DNA of 64,000 nt from contig JAKLFC010000004.1 of the NCBI GenBank assembly GCA_022711405.1, positions 1-64,000 on the forward strand. The letters are read 5' to 3'. Position numbers and translations under genes: made by a program. The notes under the pieces were generated by a model, which worked only from the letters and a program-made list of their open reading frames with translations, was not told the DNA's origin and ran no database searches. This stretch comes from Bacteroidota bacterium (GTDB lineage: Bacteria; Bacteroidota; Bacteroidia; Bacteroidales; JAGONC01). Positions 52,645 through 61,800 of this stretch are shown here, in pieces; position 1 is the first letter of the stretch; each line of letters begins with the position of its first letter.

Positions 52645-54791
52645 CAGATGCCTTTAAAGGGATTAGGGCCGATACGTTTGATGGTTTCCAGATAATCCCT
52701 GATCAAGGTTGGGATCTTGTCGCAATCTGTTATTTCGATGAATTCCATACGGATGCGTTCCGGCTCCAGCATCATGGTCTGCAGGGCTTCTTTGAAGTTT
52801 TCCGCCCGTTGTTGGGCCAGTTCGCTCCCCTGGATGAAGTGGCACTGGTAATCCTCTCCTGGCCTGCAGCCGATCAGGAGGATACCGTCAAATCCTCTGG
52901 AGAGGGCATCGGTGATCCAGATCCTGTTCACCGAACCAATGCACCTGACCGGGATGATACGGACAGAAGGATCATACTGCAACCGTTTCTGGCCAGCCAT
53001 GTCGAATGCAGGGTAGGCGTCGTTTTCGCAGACGAAGGCAAGGATCCGGTATTTTTCTTCGAATTCATCAGGAATACCAACAGCTTTGATCATTGCTGAA
53101 ACGTTATCAATGCTGAAGTCGCTGAAGTTGATGATCCGTTCGGGGCATGCACCGAGGCAGATCCCGCAGCGCCGGCAGCGGGTGGGGTGGGGAAGAGGAG
53201 TTCCTTTTGGAGTTTCATCGTAGGCGCCAAACGGACATTCTTCTGTACAGCGTTTGCAGTCCGTGCATCGTTGCATATAGAGCTCGGGCCAGGAGCGGTC
53301 GCCTGAACGCGGGTGCACCGCTTCGCCCCGTTTGATGGCTTCGATGCACTGGATGGCCTTCAGCACGGCTCCCCCGGCATCTTCCATGCAGGAAGCGCTG
53401 TCCATCGGAGCACGGCAGGCTCCGGCGGCATAAATGCCCGTACGCCTGGTTTCGTACGGAAAACAGATGAAGTGGGAATCGGGAAAACCATACTTCAAAT
53501 CGGGTAGTCCTTTTCCCTGACGGTAGGTGAGATTCAGCTCTGAGGTGTTGGAGGGAACCATCCCTGTAGCCAGCACCACCAGGTCCACATCCACTACGAT
53601 GGATTCACCAAAAAGTGTCTTATCTGCTTTAACGGTTATCACATCACCGTTTTCAGTGATATCCGTAACATCGCCCTTTGTCATGAACAGTAGTTCATCC
53701 TGTTGGATGTGCTGGTAAAACTGTTCAAGGTGTCCGGGTGTTCGGAGATCCTTATAGATGACATAAATGGGAAGACCGGGATATTTTTTACGAAGGTATG
53801 TGGTCTGTTTAAGTGTAGTGGCGCAACAGTAATTAGAGCAATAGGGCAGGTGCCGGGGATCGCGTGAGCCGGCGCACTGGATAAAAAGTACCCCATGGAC
53901 AGGATTTTTCGGGAACAGCTGGTCCCAATGATCCTCCCTGGCGCAGTTTTCCAGGTCAGGTTGAGTGATCACACTACGAAGCCTGCCGTAACCGAGATGT
54001 TCAAGGTTCGCAGGGTCATAGGGTTTCCAGCCGGTCGCCATGACGATGGCTCCGGCTCTGAACGTATGCAGGGATCCATGCTGCCGGATGGTCACTGTAA
54101 AATCTCCCGGCTGTCCTGAAAGGTGATCAATTTCAGCAGAGGTAAGAATCGTTACACGCTCTTCAGCCAACAGTTCCCTGACCTTATCCCCGATGATGGG
54201 TTGTACGGGTGAACAATATGGCTGCAGGAAAGGGATCTGTTGATGAAGGTGGTTCATCCGGCCTCCCAGGATGGCTTCTTTTTCGACGAGCAGCACCTGT
54301 CGTCCAGCCCGGGCCGCTTCCAGTGCAGCAGTGATACCGGAGATTCCTCCGCCGACGATAAGGATTGTATCTGATACATTATCAGGTATATACGGTAAAG
54401 GAGCCTGAGATGCAAGAACACGGGTGATCCCCATTTTCATCAGATCCTCTGCAAGCGCCCTGGTATCTTCCGTTCCCGGAGGCTGACACCATGCCACCTG
54501 TTCGCGCAGGTTCACCCGTTCCACGATGGTTGTGGGATCAGCAGGGAAGCGGTCTGTATGGATCCGTGGCGAGCAGGCGCCGATGACGATCTTATCCAGC
54601 CTGTTCTGCCGGACATCTTCCCAGATCGTATGAGTTCCCTGTTCGCTGCAGAGTGCGGGATGTGTCCTGCAGGTTGCCGCAGGAAATGCCTTGCAGATGC
54701 TTTCCTGCAGTGCATCCGCGTTTATTGCGACGTGAATGCCGCAACCGGTGCAGAGATAGATTCCTAACGTGGCAGACACATCATCTTTCAT
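52644..54791 (-). CDS. qmoB: QmoB: HdrA-like flavoprotein with MvhD domain
   Basis: A 715-residue flavoprotein. It starts MKDDVSATLGIYLCTGCGIH (a QmoB start); an FAD fold follows with ILIVGGGISGITAALEAARA and LVEKEAILGGRM; a Cys pair in QCAGSRDPRHLPYCSNYCCA; two [4Fe-4S] ferredoxin motifs in CTDCKRCTEECPFG and CRRCGICLGACP; and a C-terminal MvhD domain. It carries electrons between QmoC/QmoA and AprBA. The longer frame up to 54893 starts inside GC-rich repeat and is rejected. A heptamer array touches the start codon. Confidence 0.9.
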   Translation of the reverse strand: MKDDVSATLGIYLCTGCGIHVAINADALQESICKAFPAATCRTHPALCSEQGTHTIWEDVRQNRLDKIVIGACSPRIHTDRFPADPTTIVERVNLREQVAWCQPPGTEDTRALAEDLMKMGITRVLASQAPLPYIPDNVSDTILIVGGGISGITAALEAARAGRQVLLVEKEAILGGRMNHLHQQIPFLQPYCSPVQPIIGDKVRELLAEERVTILTSAEIDHLSGQPGDFTVTIRQHGSLHTFRAGAIVMATGWKPYDPANLEHLGYGRLRSVITQPDLENCAREDHWDQLFPKNPVHGVLFIQCAGSRDPRHLPYCSNYCCATTLKQTTYLRKKYPGLPIYVIYKDLRTPGHLEQFYQHIQQDELLFMTKGDVTDITENGDVITVKADKTLFGESIVVDVDLVVLATGMVPSNTSELNLTYRQGKGLPDLKYGFPDSHFICFPYETRRTGIYAAGACRAPMDSASCMEDAGGAVLKAIQCIEAIKRGEAVHPRSGDRSWPELYMQRCTDCKRCTEECPFGAYDETPKGTPLPHPTRCRRCGICLGACPERIINFSDFSIDNVSAMIKAVGIPDEFEEKYRILAFVCENDAYPAFDMAGQKRLQYDPSVRIIPVRCIGSVNRIWITDALSRGFDGILLIGCRPGEDYQCHFIQGSELAQQRAENFKEALQTMMLEPERIRMEFIEITDCDKIPTLIRDYLETIKRIGPNPFKGI

Positions 54792-54885
54792 AAAATCCAA
54801 ATTCCAAAATCCAAATTCCAAACAAATTTCAAATTCCAATACCCGTAGCCCCGCCCCGGATGGGGAGGGGATGGGGAGGGGTCGA
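54792..54885. repeat. Composite repeat between qmoA and qmoB: GC-rich dyad plus AAATTCC heptamers
   Basis: From 54792 seven 7-base units (AAAATCC AAATTCC, twice, then degenerate) start right at the qmoB ATG. A GC-rich block with CCCCGCCCC and GGGGAGGGGATGGGGAGGGG follows at about 54848-54883. In the sense of the operon the order is GC block, then heptamers, then ATG, as before dnaE. The qmoA stop lies in the heptamers. Confidence 0.85.
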
Positions 54886-56106
54886 CCGAACAACCTGCAG
54901 TCCTTTCAGCGCTGCTGCTGTCGCTTCTTTTACCGAAGTCGGCACATCAGCGGGGTGCAATGCATTTCCGACAGCAAAGAAGCCATCAGGTAAGCTGTCC
55001 CTATCAATGTATCCGTTGTCCAGTGTCCGGACCTGATCCAGTCCCACCTGTTCGGGAACCATTCCTGTGGCGAGCACCAGCAGATCGACGGTGGTTCGGA
55101 TCTTTCGGCCGTTCAGGATGTCTTCCGCTTCAATTTCCACCAGCCCGTCATTATGTTGAATCCGTGCCCCTGCCATTTTCCCTTTGATCAGTTCTATGTT
55201 CGGATCAGCCAGCACCCTAGTTAAAACGTCCTCATTGCGTCCCTGTACCCTCAGGTCGATAAAGAAGATTTTGATCCGGCTTTCCGGTAACTGTTCCCGG
55301 ATCATCAGGGCCTGTTTCAGGGTTGTACCGCAACAGATCCCTGAACAATAGGGCAAGTGGTTCCTGTCGCGTGAACCGGTGCACTGTGCAAAGGCTATCA
55401 CGGGTGAGGATCGTGCAGGGAGCAGGGATACGATGAATTCCCTGACGGGCAGTCTTTCCAGCATCACATTGGTCACGATCCGGTCACCGGAACCAAATCC
55501 CAGTTCGGGTATACGGCCTGCATCATAAGGTTTCCATCCGGTTGCCAGGATGACACCGGAAATTTCCCGTGTGATGGTTTCAGGCTGTGCGTACAGATCG
55601 ATCGCCTGGTACTTGCATACGCTGAGGCATTCCGCGCATCCGGCTTTCAGGCATACATCCCCGTCGATCGTATACCGGAAGGGAACTGTGATCTCATCGG
55701 GGATAAAGATTGCTTTCGTTCTTCTTGTACCATAGTAGAATTCGTCCGGTCGTTCGACCGGGCACACCGCAGGGCATTCACCGCATGCGGTGCACAGGTT
55801 GTTGACATATTGTGCTGATCTTTCTATCCTTACCGTGAAATTCCCCTTTGTACCACTGATCTTATCGACCGTTGAGGAGGTCAGTATGTGAATATTTCTG
55901 CTGTTTCTGATGCGTCTGTAGTTGATTTCCAGTCCGCACTGTGGGGGGCACAGTTTCGGAAAGTAGCGGCTCAGCCGGGCCACTCTTCCGCCCAGATAGG
56001 GTTGTTTTTCCACGAGGATCACCTCCATGCCGGCTTCAGCGGCTTCTACAGCCGCGGTGATCCCGCTTATACCGCCCCCGATGATAAGCAGTGGCCTGGT
56101 AGTCAT
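54829..56106 (-). CDS. qmoA: QmoA: HdrA-like flavoprotein
   Basis: A 425-residue flavoprotein. FAD fold LLIIGGGISGITAAVEAAEA, LVEKQPYLGGRVARLSRYFP and CPPQCGLEINYRRI at the start; a [4Fe-4S] cluster in CTACGECPAVCP; a second Cys set in CAECLSVCKY; a Cys pair in CTGSRDRNHLPYCSGICCG; and the end VKEATAAALKGLQVV. The last 18 or so residues (STPPHPLPIRGGATGIGI) are translated repeat, so the native stop was lost to the repeat. It overlaps the aprA stop by four bases (ATGA). Confidence 0.9.
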   Translation of the reverse strand: MTTRPLLIIGGGISGITAAVEAAEAGMEVILVEKQPYLGGRVARLSRYFPKLCPPQCGLEINYRRIRNSRNIHILTSSTVDKISGTKGNFTVRIERSAQYVNNLCTACGECPAVCPVERPDEFYYGTRRTKAIFIPDEITVPFRYTIDGDVCLKAGCAECLSVCKYQAIDLYAQPETITREISGVILATGWKPYDAGRIPELGFGSGDRIVTNVMLERLPVREFIVSLLPARSSPVIAFAQCTGSRDRNHLPYCSGICCGTTLKQALMIREQLPESRIKIFFIDLRVQGRNEDVLTRVLADPNIELIKGKMAGARIQHNDGLVEIEAEDILNGRKIRTTVDLLVLATGMVPEQVGLDQVRTLDNGYIDRDSLPDGFFAVGNALHPADVPTSVKEATAAALKGLQVVRSTPPHPLPIRGGATGIGI

Positions 56107-57983
56107 ACAAGATCGATTACGTCACGGCGGAACATTTCCCATTCACCGGTGGCAGGATCCTGCCGGCAGTTGACAAAACAGCGCCAGTCGTTTTTCATTT
56201 CCGGGTAGTCGGTCCTGAAATAGTATCCCGGCCAACGGGTTTCCTGCCGGTAGAGCATGGTGCGGATATGTGTTTCTGCCTGTGCCAGGCGGTGGATGTT
56301 TTCCCAGCACCGCATCAGCTCATGCAGGTTCTCTGCAGCCAGGCTGCTGGCATCCTCTTTCAGGATTTCAAGGTGCCCGAGACCTTTTTTCAGCATGGCT
56401 TCGGAAGTTCTGAACTGGGAATTCACCCCTGCGGCATATTCATCCATGATCTTCTGAAGCCTGAACATGAAGGATTTGGGTTTCAGGTACCTGGGATTGA
56501 CCTCCGGATCGATGGTGTAGTTTTTATTTTCTTCATAGAGAGAAAGTGGCTTCAGGATCACATCCTTCAATCGCTTGATCTCTTCTTCCTCCATTCCGGG
56601 GGGAAATTCGTGTCCGGTGCAGAATCGTATGGCCTCTTTGGCTGCGATACGGCCTTCGGTAAAGGATCCCGAGGAGAACTTATGGCTGGAGGCGCCGGAT
56701 GCATCCCCGGCTGCAAACAATCCCCTGACGGTGGTCATTTGTCCGTAGCCCCATTTATAGGGATCAGGTGCAATGTCCTCAGGGCCGCTGACCCAGGCTC
56801 CGGAGGCTCCTGAGTGACTGCCGATGAAGTAGGGCTCACATGCGGCTATCTCTGATGGTTTTTCATCCGGGGAGATATTTTCCGATGCCCAGAGCAATGC
56901 CTGGCTGATGGTCATGTCGAGGAAATCCTCCCAGGCCTCATTTTCCAGTTTTTTCAGTTCCCTTCGGGCTTCCTTTTCTTCACTGATCTGTGCCACCCTG
57001 TTCCTGATGGCCTCATCGGTGCGCATATACACGGGCCCCTTTCCGTCGCGGATGTCGAGTAGCATCAGGTAGTTACGGAGATTGGCCGGCAGCGGGCTGG
57101 AGAGTCCGTAGGGAGCCCACTTCTGAAGCTCTGAGGCGCGGGAGGTCATATAATCCTCATCCAGTGCATTCCTGGCCTGTGCCCTGAACAGGAGAAACCA
57201 GGCTCCGACGGGTCCGTAGGCATCTTTAAACCTGACCGGCACAAAGCGGACTTCCTGGCAGGTGAGTTCCGCACCGGCACGAAGGGTGAAGTACGTGCTT
57301 GCGCCAGAGTTGAATGGCGGATACCATGATCTGCCCAGGCCCTCACCCACGGACCGCGGGCGGAAGATGTGCACCGCACCTCCCATGGCGGCCAGCACTG
57401 CCCTGGCACGGAAAATATAAAACTTATTTTCCCTGACACTGAATCCTGCTGCACCCACGCACCTTCCTTCTCTGACAAGTGGTTCGGTAATGAAGATCCG
57501 TTCAAAATAGGATCCATTTTCCCCCAGTTCATGCAATGCATTCTTTGCCGCCTCAGCAACAATGGTCTTGTAGGATTCCCCGCTGATCATGATCTGCCAG
57601 CGGCCTTCGTTCACATAGTGTCCTTCAGGATCTTTCCAGATCGGCAGGCCCCATTTTTCAAAAAGATGCACCGAAGAATCCACATGCCTTGCGATGTTCG
57701 CTACCAGATCATCCCTGACAATACCCATGAGGTCATTTTTAACGTACCTGACGTAATCAGTAACGGAATTCCTTCCCTCTTTCAGTCCGAGGTACATGTT
57801 GATGGCCGAGAGTCCCATGGCCACAGCTCCGCTGCGGTCCATGGCGGCCTTATCCACCAGGGTTACGCGGAGCCCGTTTTGTTTGGCCCAGTGGGCTGCT
57901 TCAAATGCTGCCCCGCATGCCGACATGCCTCCGCCAAGGATCAGCAGATCGGTTTCCACAACGACTGTTTGAAAGTTCTCCAT
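56103..57983 (-). CDS. aprA: Adenylylsulfate reductase, alpha subunit (AprA)
   Basis: A 626-residue FAD enzyme that interconverts APS and sulfite plus AMP. FAD fold LLILGGGMSACGAAFEAAH; RSGAVAMGLSAINMYLG (Asn 62); MISGESYKT; RFVPVRFKDAYGPVGAWFLL with the substrate-binding Arg and Leu; and FIGSHSGASGAWVSG with the active-site His (390). These match residues known from the Archaeoglobus AprA structure. The protein is close to full length. It lies 12 bases after aprB and overlaps qmoA by four bases. Fumarate reductase and aspartate oxidase, its distant relatives, lack the RFVPVRFKDAYGPVGAW block. Confidence 0.93.
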   Translation of the reverse strand: MENFQTVVVETDLLILGGGMSACGAAFEAAHWAKQNGLRVTLVDKAAMDRSGAVAMGLSAINMYLGLKEGRNSVTDYVRYVKNDLMGIVRDDLVANIARHVDSSVHLFEKWGLPIWKDPEGHYVNEGRWQIMISGESYKTIVAEAAKNALHELGENGSYFERIFITEPLVREGRCVGAAGFSVRENKFYIFRARAVLAAMGGAVHIFRPRSVGEGLGRSWYPPFNSGASTYFTLRAGAELTCQEVRFVPVRFKDAYGPVGAWFLLFRAQARNALDEDYMTSRASELQKWAPYGLSSPLPANLRNYLMLLDIRDGKGPVYMRTDEAIRNRVAQISEEKEARRELKKLENEAWEDFLDMTISQALLWASENISPDEKPSEIAACEPYFIGSHSGASGAWVSGPEDIAPDPYKWGYGQMTTVRGLFAAGDASGASSHKFSSGSFTEGRIAAKEAIRFCTGHEFPPGMEEEEIKRLKDVILKPLSLYEENKNYTIDPEVNPRYLKPKSFMFRLQKIMDEYAAGVNSQFRTSEAMLKKGLGHLEILKEDASSLAAENLHELMRCWENIHRLAQAETHIRTMLYRQETRWPGYYFRTDYPEMKNDWRCFVNCRQDPATGEWEMFRRDVIDLV

Positions 57984-57995
57984 GCTGGATCCGTG

Positions 57996-58433
57996 TTAAA
58001 AGGTGGTTAAATCTTCTGTTCCAAGGGAAGACGGCTCGGTACGCAGCAGCGGGCTCTTAAGGTCTGCCGTTCCAGTGCTGAATCCGGCGTCCGGAGCAAT
58101 GGATCCCTCCGGTGTGGTTCTGATGGGAAATCGAAACCGCTTGACCGTGTTATTACGGAATTTGACTGTCCAGAGGATGGCATCGGTACCGCGAAGGGGT
58201 TGAACGACAGCCCCAAGGGGTACAAAATCAGCATAGCCCCGAACTTCGATAGCCTGTGTGGGACAAATCTTTACACAGCTGTAACACTCCCAGCACATCT
58301 CCGGTGCACGGTTATATGCTTTGCTGATGTCCCGGTTCAGTATCATCAGGTCATTGGGGCAGATATACTGGCATGCAGTGCGGTCGAGCGCTTTGCAGCC
58401 GTCGCATTTCTCAGTGATAACAAAGCTGGGCAT
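57996..58433 (-). CDS. aprB: Adenylylsulfate reductase, beta subunit (AprB)
   Basis: A 145-residue ferredoxin-type subunit. Two [4Fe-4S] clusters are bound by Cys 10/13/21/25 and Cys 47/50/53/57 (CWECYSCVKICP). The tail wraps AprA in known structures and here has ADFVPLG, AILWTVKFRNNTVKRF and FPIRTTPEGSI, all typical. It is the first gene of aprB-aprA-qmoA-qmoB-qmoC. A candidate -7 box lies about 140 bases upstream. Confidence 0.93.
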   Translation of the reverse strand: MPSFVITEKCDGCKALDRTACQYICPNDLMILNRDISKAYNRAPEMCWECYSCVKICPTQAIEVRGYADFVPLGAVVQPLRGTDAILWTVKFRNNTVKRFRFPIRTTPEGSIAPDAGFSTGTADLKSPLLRTEPSSLGTEDLTTF

Positions 58434-58574
58434 GGTTAATCAAGCGTTAAGAAACAATTCAGCTTTCTTTTATCCATAGTGGATGTCGAGATTTCGATTA
58501 TGAAGAATGAAGTATGTAGCATGCAATAGTAAGAATGATACATACTTCTTATGACTTGCAGTTTGCAGCCATTA

Positions 58575-58582
58575 CAAACATA
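58575..58582 (-). promoter_or_regulatory. -7 box upstream of aprB
   Basis: CAAACATA on the plus strand is TATGTTTG on the minus strand. The implied leader is about 135 bases long and covers an AT-rich region (58490-58560) with weak 7-base periodicity. Confidence 0.45.
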
Positions 58583-58637
58583 TCCATTTTTCCCGTACAG
58601 GTAAACAAAAGAGGATTATTTGTACTAATTCTAATAA

Positions 58638-58724
58638 TTCCGTGATATTCCGCGTAATCCGCGTAATCCGCGTTCTATCAGTGATAGAACACGGAAGACA
58701 CGGAAGACACGGAGTATCGCGGAG
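58638..58724. repeat. 9-base tandem repeats in inverted arrangement around a palindrome
   Basis: Left side: three units near TTCCGCGTA / ATCCGCGTA. Middle: TTCTATCA and TGATAGAA, inverted to each other with one base between. Right side: three units of CACGGAAGA. The right side, read on the other strand, is TCTTCCGTG, an imperfect match to the left. It fills the divergent gap between aprB and the fucosidase fusion; the rest of 58434-58836 holds only the promoter candidates. Confidence 0.75.
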
Positions 58725-58836
58725 ATTAATAATGAGTTTTAAGAGTTAATACGGTTTGCTGGTATTTTGTGACCAGGAGTAAACAAATTCTTTCGAAAAC
58801 AGGCGATATTCTTTTACTTTTATCAAAAAAACAAGA

Positions 58837-61800
58837 ATGAAGAAAATATCCCTCATAACTTTTTGTTTTCTATTTACTTCTTTGATTTCGTCAGCTACTT
58901 TATCTCCTCCGGATACGCTGCAGGTCATTTCTCATCATAAGACCAACATCATCACCGATCCTTCCAGGGGCTTTAATGAATTTCCGGGCTGGGCTGTTTT
59001 TCCATCATCAACAGCTTCCATCCGCAAGATCACCCTTTTTGTGACCTATGAATGTCCCGACAGCCTGCATTGCGGGGAATGGGACTATATTGACCATATC
59101 TATCTTGGCAGGGCGGGAGGATTGGGATCATCTGCACAGCACCTGGAGATCGCCCGTCTGATCTCTCCTTACGGCTGGCGTTTTGACCAGGAGTGGAGCT
59201 TTACCTGGAAGGTGGATGTGACGGACTTCAGCCTGCTGCTAAGGGACTCCACGGAAATAGTTTTCAACCATACCGGTTACGAAAACAATACGGATCGCGG
59301 CTGGATGGTCACCTGCCGCTTTGAGGTGATCACAGGCCGGCCCGCAAGAGAGCTGCTGGGTATGGATACCCTGTGGCAGGGATCCTTTCCCTATGGTGAC
59401 TCCTCCGGTTCCATCGAAAATTACCTTTCCCCGCGTACGATCATTTGCGGAAAGGATGTCACAACAGCCATTTTAAGGATTCTTCAAACCGGTCATGGAA
59501 TGGACGATCTGGAAAACTGTGCCGAGTTCTGTAACAAATTCCGCGAGGTGATCCTGGACGGCAACCTGAAAGATCACAGGCAGATCTGGCAGGAATGCGG
59601 CACTAACCCTCTTTATCCACAGGCGGGGACCTGGATCTTCGACCGGGCAAACTGGTGCCCCGGATCCATGGTACAACCCCACCGGATAGAACTTCCTGTG
59701 AAACCGGGTACTTCCCATATACTGGACGTCAATATGCAGCCTTACGTAAATCCCGGCAAACCATCTGCATCCTATTCATTCAGTTCATCGGTCTTTTATT
59801 ATGCTGTTCCATGGGCTAAAAATGATGTTTCCATCGAAGATATCATTGCTCCAAGCAGCAATGACGAATTTGGCCGATCCAATCCCGTCTGCATGAATCC
59901 CATGATCCGGATGAAGAACAATGGCCGCAGAATCATTGAATCGGTATCGGTTCAGTATGGATTCAGCGCCGGACAGGAGACATATCTGTGGAAGGGGAGA
60001 CTGGATCCGCAGGAAATCGAAGAGGTAGAGCTTCCCTGGGTGTTCCCTGATAATAGGAATGAAGGGATCTTTGCCGTTGTGCTCGAAATGCCCAATGGTA
60101 AAAAAGATGATTACCCCTTTGATAACTCCATGTCATCGGATGTTCCTCCATCTCCTGTTTATCCCTCTCCTCTCCAGTTTATCCTGAAAACGAACAATGA
60201 AAGCCACCATAACGCATACCGGATCGTGGACCATTCGGGCAGGATCATCAGTGAAAAAAAACTGGGATCGATGAAGCCGCAGACAGTTTACAGGGATACC
60301 CTACGGCTGACACCCGGGTGTTACGAAATCCTGGTGAATGACACCGCAGGGGACGGGCTGGATTTCTGGTTCAATCCCGAAGGAGGATACGGGTATGTAC
60401 GGCTGCTGGATTTAAATGGCAGACTGGTCAAGTCCTTTTTGTCTGACTTCGGAAGCGGCATACTTCATACCTTTCGTGTGGCGGAGAAGTCCGGACAGGT
60501 CACGCCGGAAGACGAGCTGCCCATTGCGGAGGTTTTTCCCCCAAGGAATCAGGGCATTTTCCATATTGAAGTATTCAATAATGATCCCCGGGACGTCTTT
60601 CTTAAGATCTTCACATCCGATACTTCCCATATCTTATTCGACAGGAGATACCCGGATATCAAGGAAGGGACCTTGCCGGTTGATCTCACATCCCAGCCTG
60701 ACGGAACCTATATTATCCAGATCCTGACAAAAGAAAGGCTGATCACAAGGAGGATTCGTATCGCACATGATCCATCGGCCCGCGCTGCTCCGAACTATGC
60801 TTTTATTGGAACATCGGACACCCCTGACGACATTATCGGAAAGGCAGCCAGGGTGGTTCCATCCAGGCAGCAGCTTTCCTGGCAGAAGAATGAGTTCACC
60901 GCGTTCATCCATTTTGGGATGAACACCTTCACGGACCAGGAATGGGGTGATGGCACCGAAGATCCGGATAGTTTCCATCCTACAGATTTTGATGCCAGGC
61001 AATGGGTGAGAGTGATCCGGGATGCAGGAATGAAAATGCTGATTCTCACGGCCAAACATCACGATGGTTTTTGCCTGTGGCCCAGTCATTTTACCGATTA
61101 TTCCGTAGAAAATAGCTCATGGCGGCAGGGTAAGGCCGATGTGGTGGCAGAGGTGGCTTCGGCGTGCCAGGAGGCCGGGATAAAATTCGGGATCTATCTT
61201 TCGCCTTGGGATCGCCATGAACCTTCGTATGGTGATTCGCACCGCTACAATGAGTTTTTCCGCAACCAGCTGCGCGAGCTGCTGACCAATTATGGCGAGA
61301 TCGCTGAGGTATGGTTTGATGGCGCATGCGGCGAAGGACCCAATGGCAAAAGGCAGGAGTATGACTGGCTCTCGTATTACAGGATGATCAGGGAGCTGCA
61401 GCCGGGTGCGGTGATTTTTGGTATGGGTCCCGATGTACGCTGGGTGGGAACCGAATCAGGCGTGGGGAGGGAAACTGAATGGAGCGTGCTGCCTGACGTT
61501 CTTCTTCCCGCGGATTCTGTTCCTGCCACAGCACCTTTTCCGGTCGATCCTCTCTTTATTCCGGGTGACCGTACTGCAGAGGATCTGGGTAGCAGGGAAA
61601 GGATACATGAGGCAAAAACGCTTTACTGGTATCCCTCCGAAGCTGATGTCTCGATCCGGCCCGGGTGGTTCTATCATACTGACCAGGATAGCCTGGTGAA
61701 ATCGCCCGGTCAGCTGGTGGATCTTTATTTCAGTTCGGTGGGCCGCAATTCTGTTCTGTTGCTCAATATACCTCCGGATAAGAATGGAAGGATCCATGAT

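Noticed and set aside
56103..57983. AprA as a fumarate reductase or aspartate oxidase flavoprotein
   Set aside because: The substrate-site blocks, the aprB partner and the qmoABC neighbours are specific for APS reductase.
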